Part shown: piece by piece, positions 1 through 7,513 of the stretch
How the letters are laid out: each line of letters starts with the position of its first letter
Position numbering within the stretch: the stretch's first letter is position 1
Assembly: GCF_006715025.1 (NCBI RefSeq)
Contig: NZ_VFMK01000001.1
Location: forward strand, 5,270,001 to 5,334,000
DNA from: Serratia fonticola
GTDB taxonomy: Bacteria; Pseudomonadota; Gammaproteobacteria; Enterobacterales; Enterobacteriaceae
Length of the DNA stretch: 64,000 nucleotides
Reading direction: 5' to 3'
Translations under genes and position numbers: made by a program
The notes under the pieces: generated by a model
The model's database searches: none
What the model saw: only the letters and a program-made list of their open reading frames with translations
What the model was told of the DNA's origin: nothing

Positions 1-204
1 ATCCTCATCGGCGAAGGTTTTCAACTCGGGTTGGATCAGGACCAATCCGGTTTGGCGAAGCTCAAACGCATCGTCCCTAACCGTGCCAGCATGATAGGGG
101 CTATAAAGCGTTACATGCTGTTCATCAATCGCGGCCCTGACTACAACACTGCTGCTGCTGGCCAGCAACACCCCCAAAATGATGCCGATATTCCTTTTGC
201 TCAC
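1..204 (-). CDS. secreted protein of unknown function, N-terminal part
   Basis: The first 68 codons of a minus-strand gene that runs off the left edge. A GTG start at 204 follows an AAGGAG ribosome site with 5-nt spacing. The product begins VSKRNIGIILGVLLASSSS, a short basic head and a hydrophobic stretch, then a VRAA-like cleavage region, so it is probably exported to the periplasm or outer membrane. I do not recognise the mature part. It is divergent from idi. Confidence 0.55.
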   Translation of the reverse strand, partial: MSKRNIGIILGVLLASSSSVVVRAAIDEQHVTLYSPYHAGTVRDDAFELRQTGLVLIQPELKTFADED

Positions 205-409
205 CTTCACTCCTTAATGCATTTTCCCGCTTAGCGATATCCGCAAGATTATCGCGATATCCGTTGGTCAGCTATCCTCTGAACGCAATGCTCTTTCCTA
301 CCCGGCAAGTCCGCCTGATAAGCTAAAAGATAAAAAAGCGGCTATGGTCTACTGACCTCCCTTTCGCCAAGACGCGTTTTCTGGCGTTATCTATGGAATC
401 GAACTTCTT

Positions 410-961
410 ATGCTCCAGCACCAGCATGTCGTTTTACTTGATGAGCAGGGCCAACCGACAGGCATCATGGACAAATATGCCGCCCACCAGCAACAGACGC
501 CTCTCCATCTGGCATTCTCTACCTGGATTTTCAATCCACAGAGTCAACTTCTCGTCACGCGTCGCGCCTTGAGCAAAAAAGCCTGGCCCGGCGTTTGGAC
601 CAATTCGGTTTGCGGCCACCCGCAATGGCAGGAACCTTTCGAACACGCCATCCAGCAGCGCTGCCGCTATGAGGTTGGCCTGGAGGTTGAGCATATCACC
701 GCCGTCGCCCCTGATTTTCGTTACTGTGAAACCGACGCCTCCGGCATTATGGAAAACGAAATCTGCCCGGTTTATGCGGCATTGGCGGTAGGGGACGTGA
801 TGCCCAGAGTGAATGAGGTCATGGATTTCCATTGGGTTGATTTGAGCGCGCTAATGAGTTCACTGGCGACCACCCCTTGGGCATTCAGCCCCTGGATGGT
901 GCAACAGCTCTCCCGTCCCCAAACGGTAGAAAACTTGATCGCCTTCACAAAACAGCGTTAA
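410..961 (+). CDS. idi: isopentenyl-diphosphate delta-isomerase, type I
   Basis: Interconverts isopentenyl diphosphate and dimethylallyl diphosphate in isoprenoid synthesis, in the cytoplasm. At 183 aa it matches the E. coli enzyme (182 aa). It has the Nudix-like fold signature, the catalytic cysteine in TNSVCGHP (Cys68), metal ligands His26, His33 and His70, and the catalytic glutamate in ENEICPVY (Glu115/Glu117). All of these are shifted by one from E. coli Idi (Cys67, His25, His32, His69, Glu114, Glu116). It is a single gene with no operon partner visible. Confidence 0.95.
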   Translation: MLQHQHVVLLDEQGQPTGIMDKYAAHQQQTPLHLAFSTWIFNPQSQLLVTRRALSKKAWPGVWTNSVCGHPQWQEPFEHAIQQRCRYEVGLEVEHITAVAPDFRYCETDASGIMENEICPVYAALAVGDVMPRVNEVMDFHWVDLSALMSSLATTPWAFSPWMVQQLSRPQTVENLIAFTKQR

Positions 962-1177
962 TCGCCCTGGGATAGGTATCAGCCTCCTTAACCACTCAAC
1001 CTGCAATTCGAACCGCTCAGTCAGCGTATCAAACCGCTGACTGAAAATATGATGTATTCCCTTCCCTTGGCTCGTAATGATGAGCTGTTCCTAAACCTGC
1101 CCCTAACCAGGGGAAGACGCTAGACCCAAAAATGTCCGACAGCAGGCCGGTGGCCTGAAACATCTAATAATCGGATT

Positions 1178-1256
1178 TATACCCGGCGTCCTTCAAGACA
1201 CAGCGTCGTGACCTGTACTCGCTCATGCCTGGCTGCGACTTGAAATTCATCGGGTA
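1178..1256. repeat. probable core-deleted ERIC-like repeat
   Basis: The 334-bp gap between idi and btsT holds a short GC hairpin at 1100-1113 and, at 1178-1256, a degenerate element that starts TATACCC and ends TTGAAATTCATCGGGTA. Those ends resemble the two termini of ERIC elements, but the conserved central core is missing. The assignment is by eye and moderate at best. The btsT promoter must lie in this gap, but I could not place it. Confidence 0.4.
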
Positions 1257-1295
1257 ACTCACTCAATTTTTTGCAGAATGGAATAAGGATACCTC

Positions 1296-3449
1296 ATGAA
1301 ACGCGAGGGAATTTTAAAACACCTCCCATGGATGCTACTGGGGATACTCGGGGCAGCCTGCCTGGGTGTTATTGCATTGCGCCGGGGCGAAAGCATCAGT
1401 GCGCTGTGGATCATCGTGGCTTCGGTCGCGGTCTATCTGGTGGCTTACCGCTACTACAGCCTCTATATCGCCACCAAAGTGATGCAGTTGGACGCCACGC
1501 GCGCCACACCTGCGGTGGTCAACAACGATGGCCTGAACTATGTGCCGACCAATAAAAACGTGCTGTTCGGCCACCACTTTGCGGCAATCGCCGGTGCGGG
1601 CCCGTTGGTTGGCCCGGTGCTGGCAGCACAGGTCGGCTATCTGCCGGGTACGCTGTGGCTGCTAGGCGGCGTGGTGCTGGCAGGGGCAGTACAGGACTTT
1701 ATGGTACTGTTTATCTCCTCTCGCCGTAACGGCGCCTCTCTGGGCGAGATCATCAAAAAGGAAATGGGCCCGATCCCTGGCACCATCGCGCTGTTTGGCT
1801 GCTTCCTGATCATGATCATCATCCTGGCGGTGCTGGCGCTGATCGTGGTGAAAGCCCTGGCAGAAAGCCCATGGGGCGTGTTCACCGTCTGCTCTACCGT
1901 GCCAATCGCGCTGTTTATGGGCGTGTATATGCGCTTCCTGCGTCCTGGCCGCGTGGGCGAAGTTTCCATCATCGGCATCGTGCTGCTGGTTGCCTCGATC
2001 TGGTTCGGTGGTGTGATTGCCCACGATCCGTACTGGGGCCCGGCGCTGACCTTTAAAGACACCACCATCACCTTTACGCTGATTGGTTATGCCTTTATCT
2101 CCGCCTTGCTGCCGGTATGGCTGATCCTGGCTCCGCGTGATTATCTGGCCACCTTCCTGAAAATCGGCGTGATCGTCGGGCTGGCGATCGGTATCGTGAT
2201 CCTTAACCCAGAGCTGAAAATGCCTGCGGTCACGCAGTTCGTCGACGGCACCGGCCCAGTCTGGAAAGGTACCCTGTTCCCGTTCCTGTTTATTACCATT
2301 GCCTGTGGGGCGGTATCTGGCTTCCACGCGCTGATCGCTTCCGGTACCACACCAAAACTGCTGGCCAACGAAACCGACTCGCGCTTCATTGGTTACGGCG
2401 CCATGCTGATGGAGTCCTTCGTGGCGATCATGGCGCTGGTGGCGGCTTCAATCATTGAGCCTGGCCTGTACTTCGCGATGAATACCCCGCCGGCGGCACT
2501 GGGCATCACCATGCCAGACCTGCACCGTTTAGGGACCGAAGACGCACCGATGATCATGGCTTCTCTGCGTGAGGTGACAACCCATGCGGCGGCCACCGTC
2601 AGTTCCTGGGGCTTTGTGATCAGCCCAGAGCAGATCCTGCAAACCGCCAAAGACATCGGCGAACCCTCGGTGCTGAACCGCGCCGGCGGCGCACCCACCC
2701 TGGCCGTAGGGATTGCCCACGTGTTCCACCAGATCATCCCTGGCGCCAACATGGGCTTCTGGTATCACTTCGGTATTCTGTTCGAAGCGTTGTTCATCCT
2801 GACCGCGCTGGATGCCGGTACCCGTTCCGGCCGCTTTATGCTGCAGGACTTGCTGGGTAACTTCGTGCCGTTCCTGAAAAAAACCGACTCGCTGGTTGCC
2901 GGCATCGTCGGCACGGCAGGCTGCGTGGGCCTGTGGGGTTATCTGCTGTATCAGGGCGTGGTCGATCCATTGGGCGGCGTCAAGAGCCTGTGGCCGCTGT
3001 TCGGCATCTCCAACCAGATGCTGGCTGCCGTGGCGCTGGTACTGAGCACCGTAGTGCTGATCAAGATGAAGCGTGCCAAGTATATCTGGGTGACGGTGAT
3101 CCCAGCCGTTTGGCTGCTGATCTGTACCACCTACGCGTTGGGTCTGAAGCTGTTCAGCGATAACCCGCAGTTGGAAGGCTTCTTCTTCCTGGCCAACGAG
3201 TACAAACGCAAAATTGCTGAAGGTGGCGCAGAGCTGACTGCGCAGCAGGTGGCCAACATGAACCATATCGTGGTGAACAACTACACCAACGCCGGTTTGA
3301 GCATCCTGTTCCTGCTGGTGGTGTATAGCATCATCTTCTTCGGTATTAAAACCGCCATGGCGGCGCACAAAAACCCGAAACGCACCGATCAGGAGACGCC
3401 ATACGTGCCGGTTCCTGAGGGCGGCGTCAAAGTTTCGTCGCACCATTGA
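1296..3449 (+). CDS. btsT: pyruvate/H+ symporter BtsT (CstA family)
   Basis: Inner-membrane carbon-starvation family transporter. The E. coli orthologue BtsT (YjiY, 716 aa) takes up pyruvate with protons and is induced by the BtsSR two-component system. At 717 aa the length agrees. The N-terminal LRRGE-SALWI region, the long conserved FGHHFAAIAGAGP segment and the C-terminal PYVPxPEGGVKxSSHH tail match BtsT rather than CstA. An AAGGA site lies 6 nt before the ATG. It is the first gene of btsT-yjiX-yjiA, as in E. coli. No btsSR genes are in the window. Confidence 0.93.
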   Translation: MKREGILKHLPWMLLGILGAACLGVIALRRGESISALWIIVASVAVYLVAYRYYSLYIATKVMQLDATRATPAVVNNDGLNYVPTNKNVLFGHHFAAIAGAGPLVGPVLAAQVGYLPGTLWLLGGVVLAGAVQDFMVLFISSRRNGASLGEIIKKEMGPIPGTIALFGCFLIMIIILAVLALIVVKALAESPWGVFTVCSTVPIALFMGVYMRFLRPGRVGEVSIIGIVLLVASIWFGGVIAHDPYWGPALTFKDTTITFTLIGYAFISALLPVWLILAPRDYLATFLKIGVIVGLAIGIVILNPELKMPAVTQFVDGTGPVWKGTLFPFLFITIACGAVSGFHALIASGTTPKLLANETDSRFIGYGAMLMESFVAIMALVAASIIEPGLYFAMNTPPAALGITMPDLHRLGTEDAPMIMASLREVTTHAAATVSSWGFVISPEQILQTAKDIGEPSVLNRAGGAPTLAVGIAHVFHQIIPGANMGFWYHFGILFEALFILTALDAGTRSGRFMLQDLLGNFVPFLKKTDSLVAGIVGTAGCVGLWGYLLYQGVVDPLGGVKSLWPLFGISNQMLAAVALVLSTVVLIKMKRAKYIWVTVIPAVWLLICTTYALGLKLFSDNPQLEGFFFLANEYKRKIAEGGAELTAQQVANMNHIVVNNYTNAGLSILFLLVVYSIIFFGIKTAMAAHKNPKRTDQETPYVPVPEGGVKVSSHH

Positions 3450-3499
3450 TGGTGATTTGATAGATACCCTGCATAATGGCATGTAGGTGATACGTTGTA

Positions 3500-3522
3500 G
3501 GGGCGCAGCATAGCTGCGCCCC
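3500..3522. terminator. perfect 10-bp stem-loop between btsT and yjiX
   Basis: GGGGCGCAGC, loop ATA, GCTGCGCCCC. The stem is very stable but no T-tract follows, so it is more likely an attenuator, an mRNA-end protector or a small intergenic palindromic repeat than a full Rho-independent terminator. It could lower yjiX-yjiA expression relative to btsT. Confidence 0.5.
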
Positions 3523-3596
3523 TCTAAATTGATGGCAAACCTGGTCAAAGGCTTTGAGGTTTGTCAGCGGTATCAAATGCGCTTTGACGTCTAAAT

Positions 3597-3719
3597 TACC
3601 CAATGGATTTCGAGCCACAGCTAGGCGACAAGACCGTTCATCCCCAGGAGCTTACATGAGTCAGTGACTGGGGTGAATGGTCGCAGTCAACAACGCAGTG
3701 GTTTGAAAGACGAAGGGTA
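3597..3719. repeat. ERIC element (intergenic repeat unit)
   Basis: About 123 bp containing the ERIC core ATCCCCAGGAGCTTACAT and AGTGACTGGGGTGAA, with terminal parts TACCCAATGGATTTCGAG and TTGAAAGACGAAGGGTA. This matches the known 127-bp enterobacterial repetitive intergenic consensus. It sits in the transcribed gap between btsT and yjiX, where it would fold into a long hairpin in the mRNA. Confidence 0.85.
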
Positions 3720-3732
3720 AAGGAGAAGGAAC

Positions 3733-3936
3733 ATGTTCGGAAACCTCGGCCAGGCAGGTAAATATCTTGGGCAAGCCGCACGCATGTTAGTGGGCGTGCC
3801 AGATTACGATACCTACGTCCAGCATATGAAAGACAACCACCCGGACAAACCGGTGATGAGCTATAAAGAGTTCTTTCGTGAACGCCAAGACGCCCGCTAC
3901 GGTGGCGATGGCAAAGGCGGTATGCGCTGTTGCTAG
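3733..3936 (+). CDS. yjiX: YbdD/YjiX family small protein
   Basis: A 67-aa protein of the YbdD/YjiX family, genes that habitually follow cstA- or btsT-type transporter genes. The signature segments GQAARMLVGVPDYDTYVxHM and FFRERQDARYGG are present, and the protein ends in Arg-Cys-Cys. AAGGAGAAGGAAC precedes the ATG. Its function is not established; a supporting role for the transporter is inferred from conserved linkage. yjiA begins 23 nt downstream. Confidence 0.9.
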   Translation: MFGNLGQAGKYLGQAARMLVGVPDYDTYVQHMKDNHPDKPVMSYKEFFRERQDARYGGDGKGGMRCC

Positions 3937-3959
3937 TGAAGTGAAACAAGGACCCAACC

Positions 3960-4922
3960 ATGAAATCCATCGCCGTTACCATCCTGACGGGCTTTTTGGG
4001 CGCGGGCAAAACCACCCTGCTGCGCCACATTCTCAATGAGAACCACGGTTACAAGATTGCCGTCATCGAAAACGAATTCGGTGAAGTGCCGATTGATAAC
4101 GCGCTGATTGGCGACCGCGCCAGCCGCATCACCACCCTCAGCAACGGCTGCATCTGCTGCAGCAAATCCAACGAGCTGGCCGACGCGCTGCTGGACCTGT
4201 TAGACGGCGTGGATAAAGGCCAACTGGAATTTGACCGGCTGATCATTGAATGCACCGGCATGGCCGATCCCGGCCCAATCACCCAGACCTTTTTCTCGCA
4301 TGACGTTATCTGCCAGCGTTTCCTGCTGGACGGCATTATCACGCTGGTGGATGCGGTACATGCCGACCAGCAGTTGAACCAGTTCACCATCTCGCAGGCG
4401 CAGGTGGGCTACGCCGACCGCATCCTGCTGACCAAAACCGACGTAGCAACGGACAACGAAGCGCTGATCCAACGTTTGCAACTGATGAACGCCCGTGCCC
4501 CGGTGTATAAGGTGACCCACGGTGAAATCGATCTCGGCGTGCTGTTCGATATTGAAGGTTTTGTGCTTAACGATAAGCTAAACGTGGCAGCACCTACCCC
4601 ACTGTTCCGCCGTATCCCACAGGCACAGAACAACATCCAGTCGATCGTGGTGTATCACCACCAGCCGTTGGAGCTGATGCAGATTTCCGAGGTCATGGAA
4701 GGTTTGCTGCTGAAATTCGCCGATAACCTGCTGCGTTATAAAGGCATTTTGTCGATCAAAGACGAACCGCGCCGCTTGCTGTTCCAGGGCGTACAACGCC
4801 TGTATAACGCCGACTGGGACCGTGAATGGTTACCGGAAGAAGAACAGAAAAGCACGCTGGTATTTATCGGTATCGATTTGCCGGAAGAGGAGATCCGGGA
4901 AGGGTTTGCAGCCTTGAGTTGA
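3960..4922 (+). CDS. yjiA: COG0523 family GTPase YjiA
   Basis: G3E-family P-loop GTPase of the COG0523 group, metal-linked chaperone-like proteins. Seen: Walker A GFLGAGKTT at residues 11-19, the metal-binding motif Cys64-Ile-Cys66-Cys67, a Walker B-like LIIECTGMADP, the guanine-specificity LTKTD, and the C-terminal COG0523 domain ending near residue 320. The length fits E. coli YjiA (318 aa). It is the last gene of the btsT-yjiX-yjiA operon. Substrate metal and client are unknown. Confidence 0.9.
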   Translation: MKSIAVTILTGFLGAGKTTLLRHILNENHGYKIAVIENEFGEVPIDNALIGDRASRITTLSNGCICCSKSNELADALLDLLDGVDKGQLEFDRLIIECTGMADPGPITQTFFSHDVICQRFLLDGIITLVDAVHADQQLNQFTISQAQVGYADRILLTKTDVATDNEALIQRLQLMNARAPVYKVTHGEIDLGVLFDIEGFVLNDKLNVAAPTPLFRRIPQAQNNIQSIVVYHHQPLELMQISEVMEGLLLKFADNLLRYKGILSIKDEPRRLLFQGVQRLYNADWDREWLPEEEQKSTLVFIGIDLPEEEIREGFAALS

Positions 4923-5431
4923 GGATTGGGGCGGTGTCAGTAGGACATTGATACCGTCACCTGAACAACGTCAAATTCAGTGCGCATCGTCATCCGGCGT
5001 ACCGGCCATTACTGCTTTCGCTCTGCACTTCATTAACTCGCGTTACGGAAACCTACGCGACGCCCGCCCCCTTACTACCATGTTTCGGGTTTATATCGTC
5101 TGACGTATGAGTTCGTTCTGAACTCGAGATTATCTGCTAAAACACCTTTATTTGGCGGCCAGCAAGCGCTGCCCGCTTATTGCCGTTGGGAGTATTAAGA
5201 AGCTGCGCTTATAAACACAATAAGATGACTATCATAATCAAATTGAAAACATATTGTTATACTGAGCCAATAGTTATTGCCCGCCGCTAAGTTCAAACGT
5301 TATTCGTCAATTAATTTCACTATAACGAGAGATAAGCCGGGCTGATAGATGACATTATCGGATGGAAGCGTAATGCCACAGAAATATCTCTATCACACAA
5401 TGATAACCGAATAAAAAGCAAAGGGAATAAT
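4923..5431. other. intergenic region, no gene seen
   Basis: A 509-bp non-coding stretch. An imperfect hairpin just after yjiA (about 4934-4959) could end that operon. The AT-rich right half (5200-5430) must carry the promoter of the following esterase remnant. I see no convincing small ORF or RNA gene. Confidence 0.4.
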
Positions 5432-5971
5432 ATGAAAAAATTAACAACAAACCTGCTGTTAACCACTTTACTGGGGGTTGGATTAACAGGTATTTCCTCA
5501 GCCAATAACCAAGAAAATACGTTGGTTAACATTGATCAGGGAACACTGCGGGGTAAAAGCCAAAATGGGATGATTTCATGGCTTGGCATCCCTTACGCAA
5601 GCGCACCCCCAAGCAATGCCTTCGCCGCCGCCATCACCGATAGGTTGCTTGCCTATAGTACCCAGGTCATTAACCAACAGGCGACGAAAATACTCCCCGC
5701 TTATGCCTATGAGTTTGCCGACCGAACGGCACCGTCGTACCTGAAACCCACCTCTTTTGCGCTGGGTGCATCACACACTTACGAACTGCCGTATATCTTC
5801 CCGGATTTTCACGGCAGCGCAGGCATTCCGGTTCGCCTCAATGAGATGCAGGAAGCGCTGTCTGACAAGATGGTTGTTTTGCAGCCACCTTGTAGACTCT
5901 CTTCCACTCATTTTTCAGCTGCAGATAATAATCCACCGCCAGGGAAGCGTTATAATCGAAATAAATATTAG
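5432..5971 (+). pseudogene. internally deleted secreted carboxylesterase (type B) remnant
   Basis: An intact 179-codon frame that keeps a signal peptide (MKKLTTNLLLTTLLGVGLTG...SSA) and the type-B carboxylesterase N-terminus (IDQGTLRGKSQNG...WLGIPYASAPP). It then jumps directly to the distal part of that family (ITDRLLAYSTQ...YAYEFADR...HTYELPYIF...). Full-length enzymes have roughly 500 or more residues. The section with the nucleophile Ser (GESAG) is absent and the C-terminus is also shortened, so the protein cannot be a normal esterase. The frame stays open because the deletions are in phase. A GGGAATAAT site precedes the ATG. Confidence 0.75.
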
Positions 5972-6315
5972 CGCTGATACTCAATTTTGTACTATTTTTT
6001 CATATCAAAAAAACATGAGGATAAACGAGGATTATTCCAATAACCATAAGCTAGCATTTAGCAACCATTCACTATGCTAAAAAAGATAACCTCATTCAAT
6101 TTTCGCATAACGTTGACCGGTCTGAATATTAAGATAATTTGATATTTAAGCAGGTATTCCAATCTTTAAATCACATTCACCTATCATCACAGAAATCATA
6201 CTCACGGCGGGTCTGTCCTTAATGGTTGAAGCTGCCCCGGCTATCTTCCTCAGGATTTAAATAATGTGCGCCAATGCTGATATTTGCAGAATTAAATTCC
6301 TTATTAGTTATTAAA
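5972..6315. other. AT-rich intergenic region upstream of torYZ
   Basis: About 340 bp with no supported gene, only stop-rich sequence after the esterase remnant. Its right end leads into the FNR site and promoter of torYZ. Confidence 0.4.
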
Positions 6316-6357
6316 TTGATGAATATCAATTTTAGGCTGCGATTGCTTACTTATTGT
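6316..6357 (+). promoter_or_regulatory. perfect FNR box and class II promoter of torYZ
   Basis: TTGAT-GAAT-ATCAA at 6316-6329 is an exact match to the FNR consensus TTGATNNNNATCAA. If it is centred at -41.5, transcription starts near 6364 and the -10 hexamer falls on TATTGT (6352-6357), a 4/6 match. The geometry is that of a class II FNR-activated promoter, so oxygen limitation should induce torYZ. The start site itself is inferred. Confidence 0.75.
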
Positions 6358-6395
6358 CTACTTATTATTTAGTATATAAACACCAGGGAAACCGT

Positions 6396-7490
6396 GTGAA
6401 AAAAATAAATAAAACCATCGCAATGATGATGGTGTTTGGCGCCATAGTAGGGATTTTGATGGTGTTAGCGACGCAATGGTCGTTGCAGAAAACATCCAGT
6501 ACAGAGTTCTGTCTGTCCTGTCACACCATGCAGGCCCCTTACGAAGAGTATACCGGTTCCGTTCACTTCCAAAACCAAAAAGGCATTCGGGCCGAATGTG
6601 CAGACTGCCACATTCCCCCCAGTGGCATGGATTATCTGCTGACCAAGCTCGTCGCCTCTAAAGATGTTTACCATCAGTTTGTCAGCAAAAAAATAGATAC
6701 ACCGGAGAAATACGAGGAGCACCGTCTGGCTATGGCGCAAACCGTGTGGGATCAGTTGAAAGCAAACGATTCCGCAACCTGCCGCAGTTGCCATAGCATG
6801 GATGCCATGCTGCTGGACGCACAAAGTGCCGATGCAAAAAAAATGCATGAGATGGGCATTAAAGAGCAACAGACCTGTATCGATTGTCACAAAGGGGTAG
6901 CGCACTTCCCGCCGGAAATAAAAATGGATGATAGCGCGTTGCAGGCGCTGGAAGCACAGGCAGCGTCCGTGCCGGCATCAACCCGCGAGCTTTACGTGGT
7001 GCGCAATGCCAGCCTGGGCGATCTGGGCACGCTTTATCCCGCCACTCAGATGCAGATGATCGGTAGCAACGCAGATACGCGCCAAGTCGAGATCCGCGGC
7101 AGTCAGATGCAGGGAACAGAACAGATTATCTACTATGCGGCAGGCCAGCGCATGGTACTCGCGTCGCTTAGTGAGAAAGGCGTGGAAGCCGTCAAGGCCC
7201 TTACCGAATGGCAGCCGGACGACTACGGCAATCTGTGGCGTGAAGTCACTCTACAAGGGGAGTGGCGCGCACCGGCCCTCGCCAATCGTGAGCCGCTCTG
7301 GGATTACGCCCGTAAGCTCGACAACGTTTACTGCGCTGGCTGCCACGCCCCGATCCCGGCTCACCACTTTACTCTCAATGCCTGGCCTTCAGTGGCGAAA
7401 GGCATGGGGGCACGTACCAATATCGATGATAGCGAACTGGATATTCTGACTCGTTATTTCCAATACAACGCAAAAGACATAAAAAAATGA
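6396..7490 (+). CDS. torY: pentahaem c-type cytochrome TorY
   Basis: Membrane-anchored quinol-oxidising cytochrome that feeds electrons to the TorZ reductase in the periplasm. I chose the GTG at 6396, preceded by AGGGA at 5-6 nt, because it gives 364 aa, close to E. coli TorY (366). An upstream TTG at 6354 lacks a ribosome site. There is one N-terminal membrane anchor, then four CXXCH haem motifs (CLSCH, CADCH, CRSCH, CIDCH at about residues 39, 68, 129 and 161) in the NapC/NirT-type domain. A fifth (CAGCH, about 313) lies in the C-terminal domain. torZ follows after 23 nt. Confidence 0.92.
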   Translation: MKKINKTIAMMMVFGAIVGILMVLATQWSLQKTSSTEFCLSCHTMQAPYEEYTGSVHFQNQKGIRAECADCHIPPSGMDYLLTKLVASKDVYHQFVSKKIDTPEKYEEHRLAMAQTVWDQLKANDSATCRSCHSMDAMLLDAQSADAKKMHEMGIKEQQTCIDCHKGVAHFPPEIKMDDSALQALEAQAASVPASTRELYVVRNASLGDLGTLYPATQMQMIGSNADTRQVEIRGSQMQGTEQIIYYAAGQRMVLASLSEKGVEAVKALTEWQPDDYGNLWREVTLQGEWRAPALANREPLWDYARKLDNVYCAGCHAPIPAHHFTLNAWPSVAKGMGARTNIDDSELDILTRYFQYNAKDIKK

Positions 7491-7513
7491 GTGCCATTTG
7501 ACCAGGAGGAATC

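Noticed and set aside
2529..3548. Long minus-strand open frame opposite btsT, and similar long frames opposite torZ and ecp genes
   Set aside because: Shadows of GC-rich coding strands; no start signals, low-complexity His/Gln/Arg-rich translations and no family features.
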